A stretch of 64,000 bases of DNA, from positions 113,569 to 177,568 of the forward strand of contig DBOC01000008.1 in NCBI GenBank assembly GCA_002299895.1. The letters are read 5' to 3'. The translations under genes were made by a program, and so were the position numbers. Below the pieces are notes generated by a model that saw only the letters and a list, made by a program, of their open reading frames with translations, had not been told where the DNA came from and ran no database searches. This document shows positions 52,688-61,999 of this stretch, piece after piece. The stretch is from Sphingomonadales bacterium UBA656. GTDB lineage: Bacteria > Pseudomonadota > Alphaproteobacteria > Sphingomonadales > Sphingomonadaceae. Position 1 is the stretch's first letter, and each line of letters begins with the position of its first letter.

Positions 52688-54628
52688 TCACCCGTTGCTA
52701 TGATAATAATCATAGACCGTCTGCGCGACGGCGGCAGATACGCCGGGGGCCTTTTGCAAGTCCTCAAGGCTCGCATTGCGCACGGCACGGGCTGTGCCGA
52801 AATGCATGAGTAGCGCCTTTTTGCGCGATGGGCCAATGCCCGGAACTTCGTCAAGCGGACTGACGGTAATCGCCTTGCTGCGTTTCGCGCGGTGCGCACC
52901 AATGGCAAATCGGTGCGCCTCATCGCGCAGCCGCTGCAAATAAAACATAACGGGCGCATTGACAGGAAGGGTGAATTCACGGCCATCGGGGAAGTGAAAC
53001 GTCTCGCGGCCAGCATGACGGTCTGGGCCTTTGGACACGCCGATAAAAGCGACGTCCTCAACGCCCAATTCGCGCACGATTTGCATAACAGAGCTCATCT
53101 GCCCTTTGCCGCCGTCGATGAGGACAAGGTCCGGCCAGTTGGCATCGCGTTCAGGCTCGTTATCTTCCATCAACCGCCCAAATCGCCGTGCCATGACTTC
53201 GCGCATCATGGCGAAGTCATCGCCAGGTGCGGTATCCGGATTTTTGATGTTAAACTTACGATATTGGCCTTTGATGAAACCTTCCGGTCCTGCCACGATC
53301 ATCGCGCCCAGCGCGTTAGTCCCCTGAATATGGCTGTTATCATAGACTTCGATCCGGCGCGGCGGTTCGGGCAATTCAAACAGGTCAGCCACCTCTTGCA
53401 GCAATTTACCCTGCGTCGTGCTCTCGGCCAGTCTCCGGTCGAGCGCCTCTTCGGCGTTACGTGTGGCTTGTTTAACCAAGCGCACACGGTCACCGCGTTG
53501 CGGCATGCTGATTTCAATCTTGCGTTCGGCACGTTCGGACAAGGCTTGCGCCAACAAGTCTGCTTCAGTCAGTTGCCGATCTACAAAAATGGATTTCGCA
53601 GGGGGTACATCTTCATAAAACTGCGCGAGGAAGCTAGTAAGCACTTCATCTTCACTCATTTCCGCAACATGCGCGGGGAAGAAGGAACGATGCCCCCAAT
53701 TTTGTCCGCCGCGAATGAAAAACGCCTGAATACCCATCACTCCATTGCGATGCGCCAGCGCAAAGATATCGGCGTCGCCTACGCCCTCTGCGTTGATCGC
53801 CTGCGACCCTTGAATGAAGGTGAGCGCCCGCAGCCGGTCCCGAACCATAGCGGCACGTTCAAAGTCGAGTGCCTCGGCCGCCGTCTCCATCTCCTTGGCC
53901 AATTTCGCCTGAACAGCAGAGGATTTACCGTCGAGGAATGATTTGGCGTCCGCAACAAGACTGTCATAGGCCGCGTCATCAATTCTCCCGACGCAAGGCG
54001 CGGAGCAGCGTTTGATCTGGTACAGCAAGCAAGGCCGATCCCGATTGTTAAAGAAGCTGTCGGTGCAACTGCGCAGCAAAAAGAGTTTTTGCAGCGCGTT
54101 CAGCGTTTGGTTGACGGAACCAGCGCTGGCGAATGGGCCGTAATATTGCCCCTTATGCCGCCGTGCACCGCGATGTTTCTGAATACGCGGAAATGGATGG
54201 TCGGCGCGCAACAGAATGAAGGGAAAGCTTTTATCGTCGCGCAGTAGCACATTATAAGCGGGGCGGTATCGCTTAATCAGCTGCGCCTCCAGCAACAGCG
54301 CCTCAGCCTCGCTATTGGTGGTAACGATGGTCATGGACCGCGTCAGCGCGACCATCCGGCGCAAGCGATTGGGTAGCCGGTCAATCTGCACATAATTGCC
54401 GACGCGGTTCTTTAAGGCGCGTGCCTTACCGACATAAAGAACATCACCCCGCGCATCGTGCATGCGATAAACGCCGGGTTTAAGCGGAAGGGTTTTCAGG
54501 ACATTGCGGATCGCGGCGATGCCGGTGTCGAAATCAGGTGTGTCTGCACCACGTACCGCATAGGTCGCCTTTTCCTCGCTAAAGCGGGAAGCGGCATTGG
54601 GTTGGTCGGGGCGGTCGGCTTTGGACAT
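52688..54628 (-). CDS. uvrC: excinuclease ABC subunit C
   Basis: Nucleotide excision repair nuclease. The GIY-YIG domain starts LPLKPGVYRMHDARGDVLY, followed by the Cys segment NRDRPCLLYQIKRCSAPCVG and a UVR helix. The C-terminal RNase H-like nuclease has EVYDNSHIQGTNALGAMIV and VLIDGGKGQMSS, then a helix-hairpin-helix pair (DEVPGIGPSRKKALLMHFG). From the ATG at 54628 it has 646 residues; alternative in-frame starts lie at 54640 (ATG) and 54664 (GTG). Confidence 0.96.
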   Translation of the reverse strand: MSKADRPDQPNAASRFSEEKATYAVRGADTPDFDTGIAAIRNVLKTLPLKPGVYRMHDARGDVLYVGKARALKNRVGNYVQIDRLPNRLRRMVALTRSMTIVTTNSEAEALLLEAQLIKRYRPAYNVLLRDDKSFPFILLRADHPFPRIQKHRGARRHKGQYYGPFASAGSVNQTLNALQKLFLLRSCTDSFFNNRDRPCLLYQIKRCSAPCVGRIDDAAYDSLVADAKSFLDGKSSAVQAKLAKEMETAAEALDFERAAMVRDRLRALTFIQGSQAINAEGVGDADIFALAHRNGVMGIQAFFIRGGQNWGHRSFFPAHVAEMSEDEVLTSFLAQFYEDVPPAKSIFVDRQLTEADLLAQALSERAERKIEISMPQRGDRVRLVKQATRNAEEALDRRLAESTTQGKLLQEVADLFELPEPPRRIEVYDNSHIQGTNALGAMIVAGPEGFIKGQYRKFNIKNPDTAPGDDFAMMREVMARRFGRLMEDNEPERDANWPDLVLIDGGKGQMSSVMQIVRELGVEDVAFIGVSKGPDRHAGRETFHFPDGREFTLPVNAPVMFYLQRLRDEAHRFAIGAHRAKRSKAITVSPLDEVPGIGPSRKKALLMHFGTARAVRNASLEDLQKAPGVSAAVAQTVYDYYHSNG

Positions 54629-54669
54629 GTTGCCTGCCATGTAGGCAACGTCTTTGCGCGACACAACGT

Positions 54670-54693
54670 CATTCCCGCATAGGCGGGGAAATG
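54670..54693. repeat. CATTCCCGC-type palindrome
   Basis: CATTCCCGC-ATAG-GCGGGGAAATG forms a 9-bp stem with two bulged bases. It lies between the end of the atp operon and uvrC. It has no U-run on either strand, so it resembles a small extragenic palindrome more than a terminator. Confidence 0.5.
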
Positions 54694-54713
54694 CCGAGTT
54701 TTAATGTTTCTGC

Positions 54714-55334
54714 TTAGTTCAGCGACGCAATCGACTGATCGATCAATGCAGCGTCGGCCTTCGCATCATGATGCGTGGAGATAAGCTGTGCCGCGGCGGC
54801 AGCAGCGGCAGCGGCAGCCGTTTTGCGGACATCGGCAATCGCAGCGCGTTCTGCGGCAGCGATTTTATCTTCAGCGGCTTGAGCGCGGCGGCCAATCAAT
54901 GCGGTAGCGTCGGACTTAGCGCGTGCAACAATTTCTTTGGCTTCTTCTTCCGCAGCAGCCTTCATCGCTTCAGCATCTTTCGCCGCTTGCTTGGCCTTTG
55001 CTTCATATTCGGCCTTAATGGCTTCTGCTTCGGCACGTAAAGCAGTTGCTTGGTCCAATTGCTGACGAATGCCCGCAATCTGGTTATCCAAAGCGCCACC
55101 AATCATCGCGGGGACTTTTTTCCAGATAGCCAAAACGATCACGACGAGCATTGCCAAAGCGACCAGCATGGAGGCATCAAAGCCCAGTGCCGACGGCGTG
55201 ACATGTTCTTCAGCGCTCGTGTGCGCTTCGGTTGTCGCATGCGTTTCTGCTGCTGGTGCTGCAATTGCAACCGCGTCGGTTGCAGGCGCGGCTGCTGTTG
55301 CGGCAGCTTCGGTTTCTAATGCTGGATTAGCCAT
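54714..55334 (-). CDS. atpF: ATP synthase F0 subunit b
   Basis: Peripheral stalk subunit. The 206-residue protein has an unusually long Ala/Thr-rich N-terminal stretch of about 50 residues (ETEAAATAAAPATDAVAIAA) before the membrane helix ASMLVALAMLVVIVLAIWKK. A long charged coiled coil rich in Ala, Lys and Glu follows. Its start lies 8 bases inside the b' gene. Last gene of the F0 operon here. Confidence 0.88.
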   Translation of the reverse strand: MANPALETEAAATAAAPATDAVAIAAPAAETHATTEAHTSAEEHVTPSALGFDASMLVALAMLVVIVLAIWKKVPAMIGGALDNQIAGIRQQLDQATALRAEAEAIKAEYEAKAKQAAKDAEAMKAAAEEEAKEIVARAKSDATALIGRRAQAAEDKIAAAERAAIADVRKTAAAAAAAAAAQLISTHHDAKADAALIDQSIASLN

Positions 55335-55821
55335 GCGACATTACCGCCTTCACTGCTTTTGTGGCTTGCGCAGATGTGACCTTTGCACCGGATACCTTGG
55401 CAACGATGTCAGCCGCGGCTTCTGCAGCCACGGTTTCTATGCCGGATAATGCTTTGGCCGTTGCCTTTGCCAAATCGGCATCGGCAGCGGCAATCTTTGC
55501 GCTGATTTCGGCGTCGGCCTTTGCCAGACGCGCATCCGCATCCTTGGCAGCCTTCGCCTTGGCAGCGGCGGACTTAGCTTGCGCAGCAATCCGCGCCGCC
55601 GTTAGATCAGCAGCGCCGCTATCACCCAGATTATTGGCCTCTGCCCGTGCATGTTCGGCAGCCGCAAGGTCGTCCGCAATCTTGCGATCACGTGCGTCCA
55701 TCGTAGCTTCTACCTTTGGCAACATGAACCGGCCGACCGTAAAATAGATCAAGCCGAATACGATCAACAGCCAAAAGAACTGCGATGCATAGGTTTCAAG
55801 GATCTGACTAATCTGGGGCAT
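55327..55821 (-). CDS. atpG: ATP synthase F0 subunit b'
   Basis: Second stalk subunit found in alphaproteobacteria and phototrophs. The 164-residue protein starts MPQISQILETYASQFFWLL, the typical b' beginning, with the helix continuing to GRFMLPKVEATMDARDRKIA, then an Ala-rich coiled coil. In other species the gene is called atpF2 or atpX. Lies 58 bp after atpE. Confidence 0.88.
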   Translation of the reverse strand: MPQISQILETYASQFFWLLIVFGLIYFTVGRFMLPKVEATMDARDRKIADDLAAAEHARAEANNLGDSGAADLTAARIAAQAKSAAAKAKAAKDADARLAKADAEISAKIAAADADLAKATAKALSGIETVAAEAAADIVAKVSGAKVTSAQATKAVKAVMSHG

Positions 55822-55879
55822 ATTATGCGTTCGTCCTTATGAAAGAAGGCCCCGGCGCAATGCCGGGGCGAACTGTCAG

Positions 55880-56107
55880 TTAGGCAACGAAGATCAGGAT
55901 CATCGCGATAACGAACGCGAGCAGACCGAGAAGTTCGACGGCGGCGAAGCCGATGAACAGACGGCCCTGCTGGCTGTCGGCTGCTGCAGGGTTACGCAAT
56001 GCGCCCTGAAGGAATGAGCTAAAAACGTTACCAACACCGCCAGCGGCGATACCGGCACCAATTGCTGCCAGACCGGCACCGATCATTTGGGCTGCTTCTG
56101 CGTCCAT
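55880..56107 (-). CDS. atpE: ATP synthase F0 subunit c
   Basis: The 75-residue proteolipid has two membrane helices: the glycine-rich first (MIGAGLAAIGAGIAAGGVG), the polar loop RNPAAADSQQ, and the second with the proton-carrying Glu58 in FAAVELLGLLAFVIAMI. All ring-forming features are intact. The glutamate rather than aspartate and the length are usual for the group. Confidence 0.96.
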   Translation of the reverse strand: MDAEAAQMIGAGLAAIGAGIAAGGVGNVFSSFLQGALRNPAAADSQQGRLFIGFAAVELLGLLAFVIAMILIFVA

Positions 56108-56148
56108 GATAATAACTCCTATTGAAAAATAAACTTAGTGGTTGAAAA

Positions 56149-56940
56149 TTAGTGCAAATTGACAGCGTCGTTAATGTACAGCGACGTCAAAAGCGCGAAA
56201 ACATAAGCCTGAATGGCACACACAAGCAGTTCAAGCAAAGTGATACCAATCATCAGCAAAAACGCAGGGACGCTGACGATTAGGGGAACCCATGCGGCTT
56301 CGGCATTCAGGCCGTTGATCACAAATCCAGCGAGCACTTTCATCATGATATGACCCGCGGTCATGGCGACGAACAAACGCAGCGCGAGGCTGAATGGACG
56401 GATCATGAAGGAAAAAAGCTCGATGACTGGGATCAGCCAAAGCAGCCACCATGGCGTACCATGCGGCACGAACAGGCTAAAGAAATGGAAACCATGCTTC
56501 CAAAAGCCAACGACCAATACCGTGCCGAAGCTGAACAATGCCAGCACCGCCGTTACTGTCAGATGACTAGTAATGGTGAACGGGTGCACGCCGGGGACGA
56601 TCCCAAAGGGCATCATGCCCATGAAATTCGCCATTAGGATGAACATGAACAATGAGAAGACCAAGGGCACATATTTCTTGCCCTCAGGACCGACATTTGC
56701 GGTCAGCATATTGTTGATGAAGCCAGTTGCACCTTCGACTGCCATTTGCCAGCGGCCGGGAACCATGTCACGCTTCATTCCGCCTGCCATGAAGAGCCAC
56801 AAAGCACCAAGAACAAGCACCATGAACAAAGAAGAGTTGGTGAAGGAGACGTCATAACCACCAAGCTCAAGCTGCGCGAGCGGCTCAATCTTGAACTGGT
56901 ACATCGGATCGATTTTGCCGCTTTCGCCTGCCACGTTCAC
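56149..56940 (-). CDS. atpB: ATP synthase F0 subunit a
   Basis: Membrane subunit of 263 residues forming the proton half-channels. The essential Arg is in FSLALRLFVAMTAGHIMMKV, and the C-terminal LLELLVCAIQAYVFALLTSL is typical. Five to six membrane helices. Begins MNVAGESGKIDPMYQF. 41 bp before atpE and 31 bp after atpI. Confidence 0.96.
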   Translation of the reverse strand: MNVAGESGKIDPMYQFKIEPLAQLELGGYDVSFTNSSLFMVLVLGALWLFMAGGMKRDMVPGRWQMAVEGATGFINNMLTANVGPEGKKYVPLVFSLFMFILMANFMGMMPFGIVPGVHPFTITSHLTVTAVLALFSFGTVLVVGFWKHGFHFFSLFVPHGTPWWLLWLIPVIELFSFMIRPFSLALRLFVAMTAGHIMMKVLAGFVINGLNAEAAWVPLIVSVPAFLLMIGITLLELLVCAIQAYVFALLTSLYINDAVNLH

Positions 56941-56971
56941 TACCCTGTTAAATACACGTCAAGCGCCCAGA

Positions 56972-57289
56972 TTAGTCCGGACGCTCAGCTGAAATCTTTA
57001 TGATATTCCTGAAGGCGACCGCGATGCCCAAAAACATGCACGTCAACAGGAGCGCAGGTGCGATGCCCAGCAAGCGGTCCAATAACCAGCCAACCAAAGC
57101 GCCACCAGCCGGACCCGCAATAAGTTCGGTCAAAACCCTGTTCCCTTGCCGCATTCCTTTGGCCGGAACTTGATCCTTACCAGCACGAACTGCTTCGGCT
57201 TTCCGCGCCGCTTTCAGCTGCAAATCTAACGAATCGAGCCGCGCGTCACTTGTGCCTTCATTGTCCTGCCCGGGATTATTTGAATTCAT
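56972..57289 (-). CDS. atpI: AtpI-like ATP synthase accessory protein
   Basis: A 105-residue protein with an acidic and polar N-terminal half and two membrane helices (LTELIAGPAGGALVGWLLD, and ALLLTCMFLGIAVAFRNIIK). This is the AtpI/AtpZ pattern that usually heads the F0 operon and assists c-ring assembly. The ATG at 57289 has AAAGGACG about 8 bases upstream; upstream in-frame sequence is untypical. Confidence 0.85.
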   Translation of the reverse strand: MNSNNPGQDNEGTSDARLDSLDLQLKAARKAEAVRAGKDQVPAKGMRQGNRVLTELIAGPAGGALVGWLLDRLLGIAPALLLTCMFLGIAVAFRNIIKISAERPD

Positions 57290-57619
57290 GTGATTCCGTC
57301 CTTTCAGAACAAGGGAAACCACCTCGAAATCGGGCAAACCCCGCCTAGGCAGGGGCGCTTTAGGAGAGCCCCCGCGCCAAGTCAACAGCGCGCCTGCAAG
57401 ATTGTTGCAACGCAATAGAAAAGGACGCGCCCTCTCTGTCAGGCCCCATCCGTTCCATTATGGCAATGTTATTATTTTCCCGATGCTGTCTGGTACTTTT
57501 TACCCGCAACCTTGCGTTCGGAAATCATGCGCCCGCTGTGCGCAACGTCATTTCAGTGATGCGACTTGCGTATGACGCAAAAATCACAGAAAAGAGCAAT
57601 ATCACAACAGGATAGCCTG
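57290..57619. promoter_or_regulatory. divergent region between atpI and radC
   Basis: A 330-bp non-coding stretch that must contain the F0 operon promoter (minus) and the radC promoter (plus). It holds a near-palindrome CCCCGCCTAGGCAGGGG at 57339-57355 in the atpI leader, and one GANTC site (57292-57296). The AT-rich part around 57460-57500 is the likeliest promoter zone. I assign no boxes and see no gene. Confidence 0.4.
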
Positions 57620-58315
57620 ATGACAGATATCGCGGATAGGACGGAGCATCATGGCACGGGCCACCGCGCGCGTTTGCGTAAACGCCTGTTGGAGAAAAAT
57701 GGAGAGAGCTTACACGACCATGAATTGATTGAATATCTCCTCGCGCTCGCCATTCCGCGCCGAGATACAAAGCAAATCGCGAAGGATTTGATTCAACGAT
57801 ATGGTAGCCTGTCAGCTTTGCTAACGGCAGACGCCGACAGCATAATGCAAGAAAAATGGATGGGCGAAACCAGCGTTGCGGCGCTGAAAATAGTCCAAGT
57901 GGCTGCGCTTCGCCTGCTTAGCGAACCCGTGCGTGAGTTGCCGATTCTGTCATCATGGCAATCGCTGCTAGATTATCTCCGCGCGGACATGGCGCATCTG
58001 ACGATTGAGCGCGTGCGCACGCTCTATCTCAACAGCAAAAACATGCTGATCCGCGATGAGGTAGCGAGCGAGGGCTCCGTCGACCAAGCAGCGATTTACA
58101 CGCGCGAAGTCATCCGCCGCGCGATGGACCTTGGCGCAGCGGCAATTATTCTTGTCCACAATCATCCCAGCGGGGACAGTGCGCCCAGCCGCCAAGATAT
58201 CGCGATGACGCGCGACATTGCCGATGCGGGGAAAAAGTTCGGAATTGCCGTGCATGACCATATCATCATCGGCAAGAATGGCTTTAGCAGTATGCGCAGC
58301 TCCGGGCTGATTTAG
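57620..58315 (+). CDS. radC: RadC family JAB domain protein
   Basis: The 231-residue protein has the N-terminal helical part (HRARLRKRLLEKNGESLHDH) and the MPN/JAB metal site IILVHNHPSGDSAPSRQD with the His-x-His-x10-Asp spacing. Despite the name, RadC is not a proven DNA repair enzyme. The ATG at 57620 has AGGA 7 bases upstream; an in-frame start at 57566 is less likely. Confidence 0.92.
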   Translation: MTDIADRTEHHGTGHRARLRKRLLEKNGESLHDHELIEYLLALAIPRRDTKQIAKDLIQRYGSLSALLTADADSIMQEKWMGETSVAALKIVQVAALRLLSEPVRELPILSSWQSLLDYLRADMAHLTIERVRTLYLNSKNMLIRDEVASEGSVDQAAIYTREVIRRAMDLGAAAIILVHNHPSGDSAPSRQDIAMTRDIADAGKKFGIAVHDHIIIGKNGFSSMRSSGLI

Positions 58316-58354
58316 CGGGTAGCAAAATGGTGGCCGCTCCCGCATAGCCATAAA

Positions 58355-59608
58355 ATGCCTTCTTCGTCTCCCTTAAAGAAATCCATTGGCACGCGTGAGC
58401 TGACTGTCATGATGTCGTCACTCATGGCGCTGAATGCGCTGGCCATTGACGCAATGTTGCCGGCCTTCCCTGCCATGGTGCGCGGCCTTAAAATCGCCGA
58501 GCCGAACCAGATTCAATTTATCATTTCCATCTTTCTGGCAGGAACGGGAATCGGGGCGCTCATTTATGGTCCATTGTCCGACCGCTATGGCCGAAAACCG
58601 ATATTGTTGATTGCGACCGTCGGCGCGGCGATAGCATCGCTAGCATGTTCCTTCGCGCCTAATTTTGAAATCATGCTGGTCATGCGCTTTATCCATGGGC
58701 TGCTGGCCGCGGCTATGGGGGTTCTCGTGATTTCGGTGATCCGCGACCAGTTTGAAGGCGACGCCATGGCGCGGCGTATGTCGACTATTTTCCTCATCTT
58801 CATGATTGTACCAATTATTGCGCCTACAATTGGCCAGTTGGTGCTTCTGTTGGCCGGCTGGCGGATGATTTTTGACCTCATGGCCTTCATGGCCATCGTA
58901 GCCGCTATATGGGTCTATCTGCGCTTACCCGAGACGTTGGTACCCGAAAATGTCATCCCCATTCAGCCAAAGGCACTGGCAAAAGCATGGAAGGTCGTAG
59001 TCCTGAACCGCAACGCGGCAGGTTATATGATTGGCGCCGGTGTCACGCAGGGTGCCTTGTTCGGCTATCTCAACAGCTCGCAGCAGATGTTTGATAAGGT
59101 ATTCAACGCCGCCGATTTCTTCACTATTGGCTTTGCAATCATCGCCATCGGTATAGCGGTGTCCAACTTCACCAATTCACGGATCGTCGAACGTTTTGGC
59201 GCGCGCCGTGTGTCGCAGACGGCGTTACTGACCTTTATCGCAATGGGTGCGTTGCAATTGCTAGCAGCACGCTTTGCACCAACATCCTTGCCGATCTTCC
59301 TCACCTTGTTGACCGGAAATATGGCGATGGTTGGTTTTATCGGCTCCAACTTCTCGTCCATTGCAATGTCGCCATTTGGCCATGTCGCAGGGGCAGCTTC
59401 GTCCTTCCAAACATTCGTCCGAACGGTGCTGGCGGCGACCCTCGGCGCCACCATCGGACAACAGTTTGATGGCACGGTCTATCCAGTTGCGCTCGGCTTT
59501 CTCTGCTGCGGTCTGGTGGCGCTAGGCCTTGTCTTGTGGTGTGAAAAAGGAAAGCTGTTCACACGCCCCGGAACAACACAGCCCTTACCTTCCAACCCGC
59601 ACAATTAG
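58355..59608 (+). CDS. Bcr/CflA-type multidrug MFS transporter
   Basis: A 417-residue permease with twelve predicted membrane helices. The early MALNALAIDAMLPAFPAM and the motif A loop YGPLSDRYGRKPILL are the Bcr/CflA pattern (drug:H+ antiporter with 12 helices). Lies 39 bp after radC on the same strand and ends at a shared bidirectional terminator. Substrates cannot be told from sequence. Confidence 0.88.
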   Translation: MPSSSPLKKSIGTRELTVMMSSLMALNALAIDAMLPAFPAMVRGLKIAEPNQIQFIISIFLAGTGIGALIYGPLSDRYGRKPILLIATVGAAIASLACSFAPNFEIMLVMRFIHGLLAAAMGVLVISVIRDQFEGDAMARRMSTIFLIFMIVPIIAPTIGQLVLLLAGWRMIFDLMAFMAIVAAIWVYLRLPETLVPENVIPIQPKALAKAWKVVVLNRNAAGYMIGAGVTQGALFGYLNSSQQMFDKVFNAADFFTIGFAIIAIGIAVSNFTNSRIVERFGARRVSQTALLTFIAMGALQLLAARFAPTSLPIFLTLLTGNMAMVGFIGSNFSSIAMSPFGHVAGAASSFQTFVRTVLAATLGATIGQQFDGTVYPVALGFLCCGLVALGLVLWCEKGKLFTRPGTTQPLPSNPHN

Positions 59609-59619
59609 CCCAAAGAAAA

Positions 59620-59637
59620 GGGGCGCCGAAGCACCCC
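59620..59637. terminator. bidirectional rho-independent terminator
   Basis: GGGGCGC-CGAA-GCACCCC forms a 7-bp stem (one mismatch) closed by a CGAA loop. On the plus strand it is followed by TGTCCTTTTGTTATTT and on the minus strand by TTTTCTTT, so it can end both the MFS gene and the convergent amino-acid permease gene. Confidence 0.75.
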
Positions 59638-59687
59638 TGTCCTTTTGTTATTTGATGGTTTCCTTAGTCCACAATAGGACCAAGAAA

Positions 59688-61220
59688 CTAACCAATGTCC
59701 GGCGCGTCATCGATGCTTTGGTCATGCTGCAAGTTGGAATTGCGCATACCATAGATGAAATACAATATGATTGCTCCGACGAGGAAATATACAAAGAACA
59801 TCAGAACATTGTAAGGAACCGACGTGATCAGATACAAGCATGACAGGATGCCCAGTATCGGTACAACCGGGTAAAACGGCACCGAGAAGCCTCGAGACAA
59901 ATCCGGCGCTGCACGGCGCAGATAAATCACGGAAAGACAGACGATGGCAAATGCCGCCAAGGTCCCGACCGAGGTCATGTCACCCAGAACATTTATGTCG
60001 AAGAAACCAGCGGCAACCGCTGTGATTGTACCCACCAATAGTGTGTTAATATATGGCGTGTGGAACTTTGGATGCACCTTCGAAAACATCTTCGGCAACA
60101 GGCCGTCACGGGCCATAGTGTAGAAGATACGGGTTTGTGCATACATCAACACCAGCACAACAGACGTCAGACCGATAATCGCACCGACCTTGATGGTCTT
60201 TGCCAACCAAGACCATTGTGGACCGAAGCTGTCGACGACAACGGCTACAGGATCCGGAACGTTGAGCGATGCATAAGGCACGAGCAAAGTCATGATTGCT
60301 GCGACCAACATGTAAATTATGGTGCAGACAACCAACGAACCGATGATGCCGAAGGGCATATCACGCTTCGGATCTTTTGCTTCTTGTCCAGCGGTCGAAA
60401 CCGCTTCGAAACCGATATAGGCAAAGAACACGATTGATGCGGCACGCATGATACCGTCAACACCGAATTGGCCGTCTCCAGTATTTTCCGGAATGAACGG
60501 CGTCCAATTTTTCGCCATCAATTCTGGCAAGTTGTTCAATACAATATATCCGCCGACCAAAATAAATGCAGCGAGCACGCTGATTTTAACTGCCACAATG
60601 ACGTTGTTTACTTTGGCCGATTCCGACACGCCGACCATCAACAAAAGCGCGAGCACCATGCAGATGAGGAACGCCGGCAGGTTGAAAATAGCAGTTACAG
60701 CAACGCCGTCCACCATCAACGGTACGCCATCGCGCATGACGGCATGCCCTGTCGGCCCCGTGAATTGCGGCGGAATGACAAGGCCGAAGTCTGCGAGCAA
60801 ACTGACAACATAACCACCCCAGCCAACGGCAACTACAGATGCGGCTAGACCATATTCAAGTAAAAGAAGCGCGCCCATGATCCAGGCAACAAATTCGCCC
60901 AGCGTCGTATAGCTGTAGGTATAGGCTGAACCAGACACCGGTAATGTCGAAGAAAGCTCAGCATAGCAAAGCCCTGCAAAAGCGCAGACGATGCCAGCGA
61001 CAACGAAAGACAGCATGACCGCAGGGCCCGCATGTAAGGCGGCCGCGCTACCTGTGCGGACGAAAATACCAGCCCCAATGATACACCCAACGCCCAACAG
61101 CAGAAGGTTCCATTTGCCCAACGAACGTTTGAGTTCGCTGCTTGCCGACTCTCTTTGTACTTGTGCGATCGTTTTGCGCGCGAACATGCGTCGCATCACG
61201 GATTGCTGCTCAACGGCCAT
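59688..61220 (-). CDS. amino acid permease (APC superfamily)
   Basis: A 510-residue transporter with about twelve to thirteen membrane helices. The substrate-binding first helix is LLLLGVGCIIGAGIFVRTG, followed by VSGSAYTYSYTTLGEFVAWI and FFAYIGFEAVSTAGQEAKDP, the cationic-amino-acid-transporter (CAT/YfnA-like) signature. Substrate not predictable. Own promoter likely in the 68-bp gap to the HIT gene. Confidence 0.9.
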   Translation of the reverse strand: MAVEQQSVMRRMFARKTIAQVQRESASSELKRSLGKWNLLLLGVGCIIGAGIFVRTGSAAALHAGPAVMLSFVVAGIVCAFAGLCYAELSSTLPVSGSAYTYSYTTLGEFVAWIMGALLLLEYGLAASVVAVGWGGYVVSLLADFGLVIPPQFTGPTGHAVMRDGVPLMVDGVAVTAIFNLPAFLICMVLALLLMVGVSESAKVNNVIVAVKISVLAAFILVGGYIVLNNLPELMAKNWTPFIPENTGDGQFGVDGIMRAASIVFFAYIGFEAVSTAGQEAKDPKRDMPFGIIGSLVVCTIIYMLVAAIMTLLVPYASLNVPDPVAVVVDSFGPQWSWLAKTIKVGAIIGLTSVVLVLMYAQTRIFYTMARDGLLPKMFSKVHPKFHTPYINTLLVGTITAVAAGFFDINVLGDMTSVGTLAAFAIVCLSVIYLRRAAPDLSRGFSVPFYPVVPILGILSCLYLITSVPYNVLMFFVYFLVGAIILYFIYGMRNSNLQHDQSIDDAPDIG

Positions 61221-61288
61221 CTTAATCTCCCCGATGGATTTATAATTGCCCGGAACCTAGCCTCAAAATAGCACCGCGCAACTTAATT

Positions 61289-61666
61289 TCACCGCATAAG
61301 CATGGGGCCGAGCGGTTTTCCACCAAAAATATGGATGTGCAGGTGCGGAACCTCTTGATGCGCGTCCATTCCGATGTTGGCGAGCAAGCGATATCCCAGC
61401 TCGACGAGCCCTAATTCCCGCCCAACATGCCCAACCGCGCGGACAAAGCCGGCTATTTCAACATCGCTGGCTTTGGCGCTGAAATCGTCCCAACTGACAT
61501 AAGCACCTTTGGGAATTACCAGCACATGGACGGGGGCTTGCGGGTTGATGTCGTCAAACGCCAAGGCCCATTCGTCCTCAAAAACCTTGCGGCATGGTAT
61601 CTCGCCACGCAGAATTTTGGCGAAGATGTTTTGGTTGTCATATTCACGGGTCGGATCAATCGGCAT
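61289..61666 (-). CDS. HIT family nucleotide-binding hydrolase
   Basis: A 125-residue histidine-triad protein. NIFAKILRGEIPCRKVFEDE opens the fold, PQAPVHVLVIPK follows, and the active site is HLHIHIFGG near the C-terminus. The Hint-like members hydrolyse nucleoside phosphoramidates. 15 bp after hisE on the same strand, as in many alphaproteobacteria. Confidence 0.93.
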   Translation of the reverse strand: MPIDPTREYDNQNIFAKILRGEIPCRKVFEDEWALAFDDINPQAPVHVLVIPKGAYVSWDDFSAKASDVEIAGFVRAVGHVGRELGLVELGYRLLANIGMDAHQEVPHLHIHIFGGKPLGPMLMR

Positions 61667-61681
61667 ATGTCACTCCTTTGC

Positions 61682-61999
61682 TTATGACCGCGACGCTTTT
61701 TCGACTAAGCCAGACACCCCTTCTCTGCGATCCAGTTCAGCGAGCACATCGTCTAGCGTTACGCCAACATCGCGCAGCAATATCATCAAGTGAAAAACGA
61801 GATCCGCCGCTTCAGCAGTGACATGCGCGGCGTCACCCGACAGCGCGGCGATGATGGTCTCGGTCGCCTCTTCGCCGACCTTTTGCGCGATTTTGCCGCG
61901 GCCTTTGGCGTATAAAGATGCAACATAGCTGCTGTCAGGGGCAGCGTCCGCGCGCTGGGCAATGGTTTGTTCGAGTCTTGTGAGTGTATCGCGCATCAA
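61682..61999 (-). CDS. hisE: phosphoribosyl-ATP diphosphatase
   Basis: Second step of histidine synthesis. The 105-residue all-alpha MazG-like protein has SYVASLYAKGRGKIAQKVGE, EEATETIIAALSGD with the metal Glu residues, and the EAADLVFHLMILL helix. Its start overlaps the MarR stop by 4 bases. No other his gene is in the window. Confidence 0.94.
   Translation of the reverse strand: MMRDTLTRLEQTIAQRADAAPDSSYVASLYAKGRGKIAQKVGEEATETIIAALSGDAAHVTAEAADLVFHLMILLRDVGVTLDDVLAELDRREGVSGLVEKASRS

Noticed and set aside
52698..52715. CTATGATAATAATCATAG palindrome resembling part of a Fur box
   Set aside because: It lies inside the last codons of uvrC (Tyr-Asp-Tyr-Tyr-His-Ser), is an incomplete match, and recO is not a typical iron-regulated gene.
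57339..57355. Near-palindrome in the atpI leader as a riboswitch or terminator
   Set aside because: No U-run follows and no known riboswitch core is visible; it may only be a GC-rich leader hairpin.
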